DNA from: Burkholderia thailandensis E264
GTDB taxonomy: Bacteria > Pseudomonadota > Gammaproteobacteria > Burkholderiales > Burkholderiaceae
Assembly: GCF_000012365.1 (NCBI RefSeq)
Contig: NC_007651.1
Span: 1,426,001-1,490,000 of the forward strand
Reading direction: 5' to 3'
DNA length: 64,000 bases
The notes below the pieces were generated by a model. That model was not told the DNA's origin and ran no database searches. It saw only the letters and a list, made by a program, of their open reading frames with translations. How positions within the stretch are numbered: position 1 is the stretch's first letter; each line of letters starts with the position of its first letter. This document shows, in pieces, positions 40,512 to 49,876 of this stretch. The translations under genes were made by a program, and so were the position numbers.

Positions 40512-40549
40512 GGCCGCATCGACTTCGGGATCTTGAAAACGATGCGGCC
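40512..40549 (+). other. Ten-base inverted repeat between the thioredoxin gene and dnaK
   Basis: GGCCGCATCG (40512-40521) pairs perfectly with CGATGCGGCC (40540-40549) around an 18-base loop. The CTTGAAA -35 element of the second promoter lies in the loop. In RNA read from the grpE promoter it would form a stable hairpin; no T-tract follows. Confidence 0.6.
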
Positions 40550-40559
40550 GCACTCATTT
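40532..40559 (+). promoter_or_regulatory. Second sigma-32-like promoter, directly before dnaK
   Basis: CTTGAAA at 40532-40538 and ACTCATTT at 40552-40559 are 13 bases apart, the same geometry as the grpE promoter. The -10 part matches CCCCATnT at six of eight positions, counting the free position. It is 87 bases from the dnaK ATG and overlaps a palindrome GCACTC-N5-GAGTGC at 40550-40566. Confidence 0.55.
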
Positions 40560-40645
40560 CGAGTGCAGAGTCGAATCTGGCGCGGCCAGGCGGGCAGCCA
40601 CCCGCCGATGCCGCAGCGAACAAGGATTTCTGGAGATTAGGAAAA

Positions 40646-42598
40646 ATGGGAAAGATCATCGGTATTGACCTCGGCACCACGAACTCGTGCGTCGCGATCA
40701 TGGAAGGCAACCAGGTCAAGGTCATCGAGAACTCGGAAGGCGCGCGCACCACGCCGTCGATCATCGCGTACATGGACGACAATGAAGTGCTCGTCGGCGC
40801 GCCGGCCAAGCGTCAATCGGTGACGAACCCGAAGAACACGCTCTTCGCGGTCAAGCGCCTGATCGGTCGCCGCTTCGAAGAGAAGGAAGTGCAGAAGGAT
40901 ATCGGCCTGATGCCGTATTCGATCATCAAGGCGGACAACGGCGACGCATGGGTCGAAGCGCACGGCGAGAAGCTCGCGCCGCCGCAGGTGTCGGCCGAAG
41001 TGCTGCGCAAGATGAAGAAAACCGCTGAGGATTACCTCGGCGAGCCGGTCACGGAAGCCGTGATCACGGTGCCGGCGTACTTCAACGACAGCCAGCGCCA
41101 GGCGACGAAGGACGCGGGCCGCATCGCGGGCCTCGAAGTCAAGCGGATCATCAACGAGCCGACCGCGGCCGCGCTCGCGTTCGGCCTCGACAAGGCCGAG
41201 AAGGGCGACCGCAAGATCGCCGTGTACGATCTGGGCGGCGGCACGTTCGACGTGTCGATCATCGAGATCGCGGACGTCGACGGCGAAAAGCAGTTCGAAG
41301 TGCTGTCGACCAACGGCGACACGTTCCTCGGCGGCGAGGACTTCGACCAGCGCATCATCGATTACATCATCGGCGAGTTCAAGAAGGAGCAGGGCGTCGA
41401 CCTGTCGAAGGACGTGCTCGCGCTGCAGCGCCTGAAGGAAGCGGCCGAGAAGGCGAAGATCGAGCTGTCGTCGGGCCAGCAGACCGAAATCAACCTGCCG
41501 TACATCACGGCCGACGCGTCGGGCCCGAAGCACTTGAATCTGAAGATCACCCGCGCCAAGCTGGAAGCGCTGGTCGAGGACCTGGTCGAGCGCACGATCG
41601 AGCCGTGCCGTATCGCGATCAAGGATGCGGGCGTCAAGGTGTCGGACATCGACGACGTGATCCTGGTCGGCGGCCAGACCCGCATGCCGAAGGTCATGGA
41701 GAAGGTGAAGGAGTTCTTCGGCAAGGACCCGCGCCGCGACGTGAACCCGGACGAAGCGGTGGCCGTGGGCGCCGCGATCCAGGGCCAGGTGCTGTCGGGC
41801 GACCGCAAGGACGTGCTGCTGCTCGACGTGACCCCGCTGTCGCTCGGCATCGAGACGCTCGGCGGCGTGATGACGAAGATGATCAACAAGAACACGACGA
41901 TCCCGACGAAGCACTCGCAGGTGTACTCGACGGCGGACGACAACCAGGGCGCCGTGACGATCAAGGTGTTCCAGGGCGAACGCGAGATGGCGGCGGGCAA
42001 CAAGCTGCTCGGCGAGTTCAACCTGGAAGGCATTCCGCCCGCACCGCGCGGCGTGCCGCAGATCGAAGTGACCTTCGACATCGACGCGAACGGCATCCTG
42101 CACGTCGGCGCGAAGGACAAGGCGACCGGCAAGGAAAACAAGATCACGATCAAGGCGAACTCGGGCCTGTCCGAAGCCGAGATCGAGAAGATGGTGAAGG
42201 ACGCGGAAGCGAACGCGGCGGAAGACCACAAGCTGCGTGAGCTCGCCGAATCCCGCAACCAGGGCGACGCGCTCGTGCACAGCACGAAGAAGGCGCTCAC
42301 CGAGTACGGCGACAAGCTGGAGGCGGGCGAGAAGGAGAAGATCGAAGCGGCGCTCAAGGAGCTCGAGGACGTGCTGAAGAACGCGTCGAGCGACAAGGCG
42401 GCGATCGATGCGAAGATCGAAACGGTCGCGACCGCGTCGCAGAAGCTCGGCGAGAAGATGTACGCGGACATGCAGGCGCAGCAGGCGGGCGCCGCGGGTG
42501 CGGCCGGCGCGGCGGCGGCCGAAGGTGCGGCGCAAGGCGGCGCGCAGACGGCCGATGACGTCGTCGACGCCGACTTCAAGGAAGTGAAGAAGGACTGA
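40646..42598 (+). CDS. dnaK: Chaperone DnaK (Hsp70)
   Basis: DnaK binds and releases exposed hydrophobic segments of proteins in an ATP cycle driven by DnaJ and GrpE. The 650-residue protein has the actin-like ATPase domain starting [16 protein letters not shown], with [14 protein letters not shown] and [12 protein letters not shown], then the linker [15 protein letters not shown] and substrate domain. The Ala/Gly-rich C-terminal tail ends [10 protein letters not shown]. The ATG follows a purine-rich AGGAAAA. It is preceded by its own sigma-32-like promoter. Confidence 0.98.
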   Translation: MGKIIGIDLGTTNSCVAIMEGNQVKVIENSEGARTTPSIIAYMDDNEVLVGAPAKRQSVTNPKNTLFAVKRLIGRRFEEKEVQKDIGLMPYSIIKADNGDAWVEAHGEKLAPPQVSAEVLRKMKKTAEDYLGEPVTEAVITVPAYFNDSQRQATKDAGRIAGLEVKRIINEPTAAALAFGLDKAEKGDRKIAVYDLGGGTFDVSIIEIADVDGEKQFEVLSTNGDTFLGGEDFDQRIIDYIIGEFKKEQGVDLSKDVLALQRLKEAAEKAKIELSSGQQTEINLPYITADASGPKHLNLKITRAKLEALVEDLVERTIEPCRIAIKDAGVKVSDIDDVILVGGQTRMPKVMEKVKEFFGKDPRRDVNPDEAVAVGAAIQGQVLSGDRKDVLLLDVTPLSLGIETLGGVMTKMINKNTTIPTKHSQVYSTADDNQGAVTIKVFQGEREMAAGNKLLGEFNLEGIPPAPRGVPQIEVTFDIDANGILHVGAKDKATGKENKITIKANSGLSEAEIEKMVKDAEANAAEDHKLRELAESRNQGDALVHSTKKALTEYGDKLEAGEKEKIEAALKELEDVLKNASSDKAAIDAKIETVATASQKLGEKMYADMQAQQAGAAGAAGAAAAEGAAQGGAQTADDVVDADFKEVKKD

Positions 42599-42743
42599 AG
42601 CCGGGGCGTGGTCGGTCGCGCCGGGCGCTCTCGATCGGGGCGCGCGGCGCGGTTTGCCGGGTCCGTTTCTTCACTGCCGAATTGGCGGATCATACTTGCG
42701 CCTGGCGGGCCTCGCGGCTCTCCGGGCACATTTGTTTTATGGC

Positions 42744-42789
42744 GAGCGCCGCGCCGGCCGGCTTCTGCGGGCCGGCGGGCGCGGCGCTC
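42744..42789 (+). other. Strong hairpin between dnaK and dnaJ
   Basis: GAGCGCCGCGCC (42744-42755) pairs perfectly with GGCGCGGCGCTC (42778-42789), with further GC pairs inside. The next bases are AACCAG, with no T run, so it is not a typical terminator. It may adjust read-through or RNA stability between dnaK and dnaJ. Confidence 0.6.
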
Positions 42790-42861
42790 AACCAGTCGCA
42801 AGACTTTACTGGAAGCGAGAGGAGCCGTTGCGCGCGCTTCGCGCGGCGGCATTGAAACGAT

Positions 42862-43992
42862 ATGGCGAAACGGGATTACTACGAGGTTCTGGGCGTCGCG
42901 AAGAATGCGAGCGACGACGAAATCAAGAAGGCATATCGCAAGCTCGCGATGAAGTACCACCCCGACCGCAATCCGGACAGCAAGGATGCGGAAGAGCATT
43001 TCAAGGAAGCGAAGGAAGCCTATGAAATGCTGTCGGACAGCCAGAAGCGGGCGGCGTACGACCAGTACGGCCATGCGGGCGTCGATCCGAACATGGGGGC
43101 GGCCGGCGCGCAAGGTTTCGGCGGCTTCGCCGATGCGTTCGGCGACATCTTCGGCGACATCTTCGGCCAGGCGGCGGGGGGCGGCCGCGGGCGCGGCGGC
43201 CCGCAGGTGTACCGCGGCGCGGACCTGCGCTACAGCATGGAGATCACGCTCGAGCAGGCGGCGCACGGGTACGACACGCAGATCCGCGTGCCGAGCTGGG
43301 CGTCATGCGGTATCTGCCACGGCTCGGGCGCGAAGCCGGGCACGAAGCCCGAAACCTGCCCGACCTGTCACGGCCAGGGCACGGTGCGGATGTCGCAGGG
43401 CTTCTTCAGCATTCAGCAGACCTGCCCGAAGTGCCACGGCACCGGCACCTACATCCCGGAGCCGTGCGTGCACTGCCACGGCTCGGGCAAGGTGAAGGAA
43501 ACCAAGACGCTCGAAGTGAAGATTCCGGCGGGCATCGACGACGGCATGCGCATCCGCTCGGCCGGCAACGGCGAGCCGGGCATCAACGGCGGGCCGTCCG
43601 GCGACCTGTACGTCGAGATCCACATCAAGCCGCACCCGGTGTTCGAGCGCGACGGCGACGATCTGCACTGCCAGATGCCGATCCCGTTCACGACGGCGGC
43701 GCTCGGCGGCGAGATCGAAGTGCCGACGCTCGCCGGACGCGCATCGTTCACGGTGGCGGAAGGCACGCAGTCGGGCAAGACGTTCCGTCTGCGCGGCAAG
43801 GGCATCAAGGGGCTGCGTTCGAGCATCGCGGGCGATCTGTATGTGCATGTGCAGGTCGAGACGCCCGTGAAGCTCACCGATCAGCAGCGCGATCTGCTCA
43901 AGCAGTTCGAGAAGTCGCTCGCGGAAGGCGGCCCGCGTCACAGCCCGCAGAGCAAGAGCTGGTTCGATCGCGTGAAGAGCTTCTTCGAGTGA
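42862..43992 (+). CDS. dnaJ: Chaperone DnaJ (Hsp40)
   Basis: DnaJ delivers substrates to DnaK and stimulates its ATPase. The 376-residue protein has the J domain with HPD in [10 protein letters not shown] (about residues 33-35), a Gly/Phe region, and four zinc repeats [24 protein letters not shown] and CVHCHGSG (about 150-210), then the C-terminal substrate domain. It follows dnaK by 263 bp, in which a strong hairpin lies. It is a complete class A DnaJ. Confidence 0.98.
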   Translation: MAKRDYYEVLGVAKNASDDEIKKAYRKLAMKYHPDRNPDSKDAEEHFKEAKEAYEMLSDSQKRAAYDQYGHAGVDPNMGAAGAQGFGGFADAFGDIFGDIFGQAAGGGRGRGGPQVYRGADLRYSMEITLEQAAHGYDTQIRVPSWASCGICHGSGAKPGTKPETCPTCHGQGTVRMSQGFFSIQQTCPKCHGTGTYIPEPCVHCHGSGKVKETKTLEVKIPAGIDDGMRIRSAGNGEPGINGGPSGDLYVEIHIKPHPVFERDGDDLHCQMPIPFTTAALGGEIEVPTLAGRASFTVAEGTQSGKTFRLRGKGIKGLRSSIAGDLYVHVQVETPVKLTDQQRDLLKQFEKSLAEGGPRHSPQSKSWFDRVKSFFE

Positions 43993-44023
43993 CGCTCGGC
44001 GCGCAGTGCGCAGGTGATGCAGG

Positions 44024-46033
44024 ATGACTGACGAGGCGGGCGCGGTTTTCGCGCTCTTCGACGATTGCGACTCGACCGCGCTGGCGCGGTCGAGTCGTTT
44101 GTATTCGGGCTTCTCGCACGAGCGCGTATGCGTCGATCCGGCCGGGCTCGACGCGGTGTGCGCGGCCGTCGCGGACGATGCGCGGCGCGGGCTGCACGCG
44201 GTCGTGCTCGGCGACTACGAGTTCGGGCGCGACCTGCAGTTCGGCAAGCGGGGCGGCGGTGCGCTGCGGTTCCTGCTGTTCGCCGGATGCGAGATGCTGT
44301 CGCGCGACGAGGCCGACGCATGGCTCGCGTCGCGCGACGGCGGTGCGGCGCAGCCGTCGGCTGCGGGCGTCGCGCACGTGACGAAGAGCATCGCGCGCGA
44401 TGCGTTCGACGCGGCGATCGCCGCCGTGCACGATGCGCTGCGCGCGGGCGACTCGTATCAGATCAACTACACGTACCGGCTGCACTTCGATGCGTTCGGC
44501 GCGCCGCTCGCGCTGTACCGTCGCCTGCGCGCACGCCAGCCGGTGCGCTACGGCGCGCTCGTCGCGCTGCCGGGCGGCGCGTGGGTCGTGTCGTGCTCGC
44601 CCGAGCTGTTCGTCGAGAAGTCGGGCGCGCTGCTGCGCGCACGGCCGATGAAAGGCACCGCGCCTCGCTCGGACGATCCGCGCGAGGATGCGGCTGCGGC
44701 CCGGTTTCTCGCGAATGATGCGAAGAACCGCGCTGAAAACGTGATGATCGTCGATCTGCTGCGCAACGACCTCGCGCGCATCGCGCGCACCGGATCGGTG
44801 ACGGTGCCGGCGCTGTTCTCGGTCGAGCCGTATGCGTCGGTGTGGCAGATGACGTCGACGGTCGAGGCGGGCATCGTCGACGGCGCGACGTTCGCCGACG
44901 TGTTGCGCGCGCTCTTTCCGTGCGGCTCGATCACGGGCGCGCCGAAGCACCGGACGATGCAACTGATCGACGCGATCGAGACGACGCCGCGCGGGCTCTA
45001 TACGGGCGCGATCGGCTGGCTCGATGCGTGTGCGGACGGCGGGGCGCCTGCCGCACGCGCGGCAGGCGCGTTCGCGCCGGAGCGTGCGGCGGGCGCGGCG
45101 TCAGGCGCGGCTTCGGGCGGCGCGCGCGCGGGCGAAGCCGCGCCGGAGCAGGCGCCGAAGCGTGCCAGCACGGCGAGCCCGGCCGGCGCGTGCGGCGACT
45201 TCTGCCTGTCGGTCGCGATCCGCACGCTGACGCTCGACGCGCCGTCGGCCGATGGCGCGAGGCGGGGCTCGATGGGCGTCGGCGCGGGCATCGTGCTCGA
45301 CAGCGTCGCCGCCGACGAATACGCGGAGTGCGAATTGAAGGCGCGTTTCCTGACCGATGCCGATCCCGGCTTCCAGCTGTTCGAGACGATGCACGCGGCG
45401 CGCGACGCGGGCGTGCGCCATCTCGGCCGTCATCTCGCGCGGTTGCGTGTGAGCGCCGATGCGCTCGGCTTCGCGTTCGACGAGGCCGCCGCGAAGCGGC
45501 GCATTGAAGCGCGCTGCGCGCAGCTTGCCGACGGCGAGCATCGTTGTCGCGTCGCGCTCGCGAAGGACGGCGCGCTTGACATCACAGCCGCGCCGCTTGC
45601 GCCGCTCGCGGGCGACGCGGTTACGGTGCTGCTCGCGCACGAGCACGGTTTCGCGCCGATGCGCTCGGGCGACTTCCTGCTCGCGCACAAGACGACGCGC
45701 CGCGCCGATTACGATCGCGCGTGGAAAGACGCGCAGGCGCGCGGCGCGTTCGACATGCTGTTCTTCAACGAGCGCGGCGAATTGACGGAAGGCGGGCGGA
45801 CGAGCGTGTTCGTGAAGCTGGACGGGCGCTGGTTCACGCCGCCGCTGTCGTCGGGCGTGCTGCCGGGCGTGATGCGCGGCGCGCTGCTCGACGATCCGGC
45901 ATGGCAGGCGTCCGAGCGCGTGATGACGCTGGACGACGTGCTGCGCGCCGACGCGCTGATGCTGACGAACGCGCTGCGCGGCGCGGTGCCCGCGCGGCTC
46001 GTGCGGGCCGCCGAAGCGGCGGCGCGGCGATAG
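44024..46033 (+). CDS. pabB: Fused aminodeoxychorismate synthase component I and aminodeoxychorismate lyase
   Basis: The protein joins PabB, which aminates chorismate, to PabC, which cleaves the product to 4-aminobenzoate for folate. The 669 residues comprise a PabB part (to about 440) with DSYQINYTYRL, MKGTAPR, NRAENVMIVDLLRNDLARI and GSITGAPKHRTMQLI, and a PabC part with LLAHKTTRRADYDRA (PLP lysine) and FNERGELTEGGRTSVFV. A stretch of about 55 Ala/Gly/Arg-rich residues (about 337-390) interrupts the end of the PabB fold between LYTGAIGWLDA and FCLSVAIRT. Fused PabBC proteins are known in beta-proteobacteria. The glutaminase subunit PabA is not in the window. Confidence 0.93.
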   Translation: MTDEAGAVFALFDDCDSTALARSSRLYSGFSHERVCVDPAGLDAVCAAVADDARRGLHAVVLGDYEFGRDLQFGKRGGGALRFLLFAGCEMLSRDEADAWLASRDGGAAQPSAAGVAHVTKSIARDAFDAAIAAVHDALRAGDSYQINYTYRLHFDAFGAPLALYRRLRARQPVRYGALVALPGGAWVVSCSPELFVEKSGALLRARPMKGTAPRSDDPREDAAAARFLANDAKNRAENVMIVDLLRNDLARIARTGSVTVPALFSVEPYASVWQMTSTVEAGIVDGATFADVLRALFPCGSITGAPKHRTMQLIDAIETTPRGLYTGAIGWLDACADGGAPAARAAGAFAPERAAGAASGAASGGARAGEAAPEQAPKRASTASPAGACGDFCLSVAIRTLTLDAPSADGARRGSMGVGAGIVLDSVAADEYAECELKARFLTDADPGFQLFETMHAARDAGVRHLGRHLARLRVSADALGFAFDEAAAKRRIEARCAQLADGEHRCRVALAKDGALDITAAPLAPLAGDAVTVLLAHEHGFAPMRSGDFLLAHKTTRRADYDRAWKDAQARGAFDMLFFNERGELTEGGRTSVFVKLDGRWFTPPLSSGVLPGVMRGALLDDPAWQASERVMTLDDVLRADALMLTNALRGAVPARLVRAAEAAARR

Positions 46034-46090
46034 GCGCGCGAAGAAGCGATCGGACGGGCGCGCATCGCGTCACCCGCGCTTCGGCTCGCA

Positions 46091-46130
46091 AAAAAATGCG
46101 GCATCCCGCACGTGCGGATGCCGCATTTTT
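46091..46130. terminator. Bidirectional terminator between pabB and panB
   Basis: AAATGCGGCATCC pairs with GGATGCCGCATTT around a short GC-rich loop, flanked by six A residues on the left and TTTTT on the right. It serves the convergent genes pabB (plus) and panB (minus). Confidence 0.92.
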
Positions 46131-46208
46131 GTTGAGCTTCGCGAAGTGCGGCGGGCCGCCGCATTCCGCAGGCGACTGCGCGCGCGGGGGGGCGAACCGG
46201 CCGCGCCG

Positions 46209-47024
46209 TCAGAACGAATGCTCGGGCCCGGGGAAGCTGCCGTCCTTCACCGCGCGCACGTAAGCCTCGACGGCCGCGAAGATGCTCGGCTGTCCCTGCA
46301 TGAAATCCTTGACGAAGCGAGGGCGTTTGCCGGGGAACACGCCGAGCATGTCGTGCAGCACGAGGACCTGGCCGGAACATTCCGCACCCGCGCCGATGCC
46401 GATCGTCGGGATCGACAGCTCGCGCGTGACTTCCGCCGCGACGAGCGTCGGCACGGCCTCGAGCACGATGAGCTGCGCGCCCGCTTCTTCGACCGCGCGC
46501 GCGTCGCGCAGCAATTGCGCGGCGCCCGCTTCCGTCTTTCCCTGTACCTTGAAGCCGCCGAACGCGTGCACCGATTGCGGCGTGAGGCCGACGTGCGCGC
46601 ACACGGGCACCGCTCGCTCGACGAGGAAGCGCACCGTTTCGGCGAGCCATTCGCCGCCTTCGAACTTGACCATCTGCGCGCCCGCGCGCATCAGCTTCAC
46701 CGCGCTCGCGAACGCGTCGGCGGGCGTGCCGTAGGTGCCGAACGGCAGGTCCGCGACGATGAGCGCGCGCGGCTGCGCGCGCGCGACGCAGGCGGTGTGG
46801 TACGCGATGTCGTCGAGCGTGACGGGCAGCGTCGTCGTCTGGCCTTGCAGCACGTTGCCGAGCGAATCGCCGATCAGTTGCACGTCGACGTTCGCGCGAT
46901 CGAGGAGGGCGGCGAAGCTCGCGTCGTAGCAGGTGAGCATGGCGATCTTCTCGCCGGCTTCACGCATCGCCTGCAGCTTGGGCACCGTCACGGCCGGTCG
47001 GCTGGATTCCTGAAGGTAGGTCAT
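46209..47024 (-). CDS. panB: 3-methyl-2-oxobutanoate hydroxymethyltransferase
   Basis: PanB makes ketopantoate, the first committed step to pantothenate and coenzyme A. The 271-residue protein has [47 protein letters not shown] sequence, [27 protein letters not shown] and [23 protein letters not shown] 47024 gives family length; a longer open frame upstream overlaps the kinase gene. It is the last gene of the hda-to-panB string. Confidence 0.97.
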   Translation of the reverse strand: MTYLQESSRPAVTVPKLQAMREAGEKIAMLTCYDASFAALLDRANVDVQLIGDSLGNVLQGQTTTLPVTLDDIAYHTACVARAQPRALIVADLPFGTYGTPADAFASAVKLMRAGAQMVKFEGGEWLAETVRFLVERAVPVCAHVGLTPQSVHAFGGFKVQGKTEAGAAQLLRDARAVEEAGAQLIVLEAVPTLVAAEVTRELSIPTIGIGAGAECSGQVLVLHDMLGVFPGKRPRFVKDFMQGQPSIFAAVEAYVRAVKDGSFPGPEHSF

Positions 47025-47088
47025 GGGAGGTCCGATTCGATGGTGAGGAAAAGGGCGGCGCCGCGCTCGGCGACGGTGCGCGCGTCGG

Positions 47089-47772
47089 TCAGCGCGCGCT
47101 GCCGCCCTTGACGAAGAATTCCTTGCGCCCGCGCATCGACGCGATGCGATCGACGAGCAGCGCAAGATCGTCGGGGGAGTCGAGCGGGTTCAGGTGCTCG
47201 GCGGCGACCGTCAGCACGGGCGTGCGGTCGTAGTGATAGAAGAATTCGTTGTATGCGTCGCAGAGCGAGCGCAGGTACGCGTCGCCGATCTGCAGTTCCA
47301 TCGGCTCGCCGCGCTTCTGGATTCGCGAAAACAGCACTTCGGGGCTCGCCTGCAGGTAGACGACGAGGTCGGGCGCGGGCGCCGGCGCGGCGAGGTGCGC
47401 GGCGAGCGAGCGGTACAGCTGCCACTCGTCGTCGGGTAGCGTGAGCCGCGCGAAGATTTCGTTCTTCTGCGGCATGAAATCCGCGACGATCGGCATGTTT
47501 GCTTCGTAAGCCGCGGCGATCTCGCCCGCCTGGCGTTCGCGCTGCAGCGCGAACGCGAGCTGCGTCGGCAGCGCGTAGCGCGCGGTGTCGCGATAGAAGC
47601 GTTCGAGAAACGGGTTGTCCTGCGGGCGTTCGAGCAGCGCACGCATCGACCAGCGTTCGGCGAGCAGCGTCGCGAGCGTCGTCTTGCCGACGCCGATCGG
47701 CCCTTCGATCGCGAGGTAGCGGCACGGCGGCCGCCAGTCGGGGGCGGTGACGGTAAGCGGTGTCGAGTTCAT
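47089..47772 (-). CDS. Deoxynucleoside kinase family protein
   Basis: Members phosphorylate deoxynucleosides such as deoxyadenosine or deoxyguanosine for salvage. The 227-residue protein has the P-loop [14 protein letters not shown] (about 24-37), the [13 protein letters not shown] segment and a lid-like region with [11 protein letters not shown], then [12 protein letters not shown]. It begins inside the folK stop codon (ATGA, 4-base overlap), which points to translational coupling. The neighbours panB and folK are usual for this family in beta-proteobacteria. The preferred nucleoside cannot be read from sequence. Confidence 0.88.
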   Translation of the reverse strand: MNSTPLTVTAPDWRPPCRYLAIEGPIGVGKTTLATLLAERWSMRALLERPQDNPFLERFYRDTARYALPTQLAFALQRERQAGEIAAAYEANMPIVADFMPQKNEIFARLTLPDDEWQLYRSLAAHLAAPAPAPDLVVYLQASPEVLFSRIQKRGEPMELQIGDAYLRSLCDAYNEFFYHYDRTPVLTVAAEHLNPLDSPDDLALLVDRIASMRGRKEFFVKGGSAR

Positions 47773-48296
47773 CGGCAGCGGTTCTTTTCGGCGGCGGCCC
47801 GCATCGCCAGGCACTGGCAGGTCTGGACTTTCTCGATGCGCTGATGCGCGACGCCGGCGAGGAATTCGTCGGCGCGGCCGCGCGCGGGAATGGCGAGAGT
47901 CGGCTCGATCTCGACGAGCGGCACGAGCGCGAACGCGCGCTCGGTCAGGCGCGGATGCGGGACGACGAGGTCGGGTTCGTCGATCGCCTGTTCACCGTAG
48001 AGCAGGATGTCGATGTCGAGCGTGCGCGGCGCGTTGCGGTACGGCCGCTCGCGGCCGAAGTGGTGCTCGATCTTCTGGCAGAGCGCGAGAAGCGCGCGCG
48101 CGGCGAGCGTCGTGTCGATCTTCACGGCGCAGTTGTAGTAGTCGCCGCCGCCCGCGTCGATGGGCGCCGTGCGATACAGGCTCGACTTGCCGAGCACCGT
48201 GATGGCGTGCTGCTGGGCGAGGCAGACCACTGCGTCCTTCAAGGCCTGGCGCGCATCGCCGAGGTTGGCCCCCAGCCCGAGATAAGCGACCGTCAT
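47769..48296 (-). CDS. folK: 6-hydroxymethyl-7,8-dihydropterin pyrophosphokinase
   Basis: FolK transfers pyrophosphate to the pterin in folate synthesis. The 175-residue protein has AYLGLGANLGDARQALKDAV at the N-terminus, and the HPPK signature RPYRNAPRTLDIDILLYG followed by VVPHPRLTERAFALVPL. ATG 48296 has AGGAAGGAAA upstream. It overlaps the next gene by 4 bases and follows pcnB by 35 bp. Together with pabB it supplies two folate steps in this window. Confidence 0.96.
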   Translation of the reverse strand: MTVAYLGLGANLGDARQALKDAVVCLAQQHAITVLGKSSLYRTAPIDAGGGDYYNCAVKIDTTLAARALLALCQKIEHHFGRERPYRNAPRTLDIDILLYGEQAIDEPDLVVPHPRLTERAFALVPLVEIEPTLAIPARGRADEFLAGVAHQRIEKVQTCQCLAMRAAAEKNRCR

Positions 48297-48331
48297 GGCT
48301 TTCCTTCCTACGTCGTTCGACGGCGCAAGCG

Positions 48332-49876
48332 TCAGTCGTTCGCGTCGGACTCGCCGCGCGCGGCGCCTTCCGTGCTGTCGGCGCCGTCGGCCGTCCGGCG
48401 GCTGCGTCCGCTGCGGCGGCGCCGCTTGCGCGGCGACTTCTCGCGACTGCCGCCCTGCGTGAGGAGCGCCTCGCGCGTCGCGGCATCGCCGTCGATGAAA
48501 TCCGTCCACCACTGTCCGACGCCCGGATCGAGCTCGCCGGATTCGCAGCGTAACAGGAGGAAATCATACCCCGCTCTGAATCTTTGGTGTTCCAGGAGGC
48601 GCAGCGCGCTGCGGCCGCTGCGCTTCTCGAGGCGCAGCTGCAATCCCCAGATCTCGCGCATGTCGGCCGAATAGCGCTTGTGGATCGCGAGCTTCTCGGT
48701 CTGCATGTCGATCACGTCGTCCATCGCGCGATGCAGCGCGGGCACCGGGAATTCGCCGTCGGCCGTGTATTGCTCGAAGCGCTGGCGCATGTCGTGCCAA
48801 AGGAGCGTCGCGAACAGGAAGCCGGGCGACACCGGCTTGCCGGCGCGCACGCGCGCGTCGGTGTTGTTCAGCGCGAGCGTGACGAACTTCTCGCCCTGCG
48901 GCTGTTCGAGCACGACGTCGAGGAGCGGCAGCAGCCCGTGGTGCAGCCCCTGCTTGCGCAACTGCTTCAGGCATGCGAGCGCGTGGCCCGACAGCAGGAG
49001 CTTGAGCATTTCGTCGAACAGGCGCGCGGCCGGCACGTTGTTGATCAGATCGGCGAGCTCCTTGATCGGCTCGCGCGTCTTCTCCTCGATGTCGAAGCCG
49101 AGCTTCGCCGCGAAGCGCACGACGCGCAGCATCCGCACCGGGTCCTCGCGGTAGCGCGTCGCCGGATCGCCGATCATCCGCAACAGGCGCGCGCGCATGT
49201 CGGCCATCCCGTCGTGGTAGTCGAGCACCGTCTGCGACGCCGGATCGTAGTACATCGCGTTGATCGTGAAGTCGCGGCGCGCCGCGTCTTCGTGCTGCTC
49301 GCCCCACACGTTGTCGCGCAGCACGCGGCCGCTCGCGTCGACCGCGTGCGTGCGGCGGTCGAGTTCGTCGCGCTTCAGGCGCTTCGCGGGCGCGGCGTCG
49401 GCGGGCGGCTCCTGCGGCGTGTCGACGAGCGCGCGGAACGTCGACACTTCGATCAGTTCCTGGCCGAACTGCACGTGGACGATCTGGAAGCGCCGGCCGA
49501 TCAGCCGCGCGCGGCGAAACAGGCGCTGGACCTCGGTCGGCGTCGCGTCGGTCGCGACGTCGAAGTCCTTCGGCGCGATGCCGAGCAGCAGGTCGCGCAC
49601 CGCGCCGCCGACGATGAACGCGCGAAAGCCGGCTTGCTGCAGCGTGTCGGTGACGCGGATCGCGTTTTTCGAGATGAGCGCGGGATCGATCCCGTGCGCG
49701 TTCGCGTGCACGATGGTCGGCTCGCCGTTGCGGGTTTTCTTCGCGGCGCCGCGCGCGGATTTCGCGCGGCTCGGCGCGGCGGGCGCGGCCTCGATCGGGC
49801 CGGCCGGGGCCGGCGGCGCGTCTTGCGCCGTACGGGCGTCCTGCCCGAGCAGCTTGCGGATGAGTTTTTTGATCAC
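48332..49876 (-). CDS. pcnB: Poly(A) polymerase I
   Basis: PcnB adds poly(A) tails that mark RNA for decay. The 514-residue protein has the class II nucleotidyltransferase motif FIVGGAVRDLLLGIAPKDFDVATDATP, GRRFQIVHVQFG, RRDFTINAMYYDP and RVVRFAAKLGFDIE, and ends in a very basic tail with KSPRKRRRRSGRSRR, as in PcnB rather than tRNA CCA-adding enzymes. The start is GTG at 49876, overlapping the stop of the HAD gene (GTGA). The first about 70 residues are Ala/Pro/Arg-rich. Poly(A) polymerase is preferred over CCA enzyme from the tail and length. Confidence 0.92.
   Translation of the reverse strand: MIKKLIRKLLGQDARTAQDAPPAPAGPIEAAPAAPSRAKSARGAAKKTRNGEPTIVHANAHGIDPALISKNAIRVTDTLQQAGFRAFIVGGAVRDLLLGIAPKDFDVATDATPTEVQRLFRRARLIGRRFQIVHVQFGQELIEVSTFRALVDTPQEPPADAAPAKRLKRDELDRRTHAVDASGRVLRDNVWGEQHEDAARRDFTINAMYYDPASQTVLDYHDGMADMRARLLRMIGDPATRYREDPVRMLRVVRFAAKLGFDIEEKTREPIKELADLINNVPAARLFDEMLKLLLSGHALACLKQLRKQGLHHGLLPLLDVVLEQPQGEKFVTLALNNTDARVRAGKPVSPGFLFATLLWHDMRQRFEQYTADGEFPVPALHRAMDDVIDMQTEKLAIHKRYSADMREIWGLQLRLEKRSGRSALRLLEHQRFRAGYDFLLLRCESGELDPGVGQWWTDFIDGDAATREALLTQGGSREKSPRKRRRRSGRSRRTADGADSTEGAARGESDAND

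Noticed and set aside
40550..40566. GCACTC/GAGTGC as a canonical CIRCE element
   Set aside because: CIRCE has TTAGCACTC-N9-GAGTGCTAA; here the spacer is five bases and the outer TTA/TAA are missing. Kept only as a weak operator candidate.
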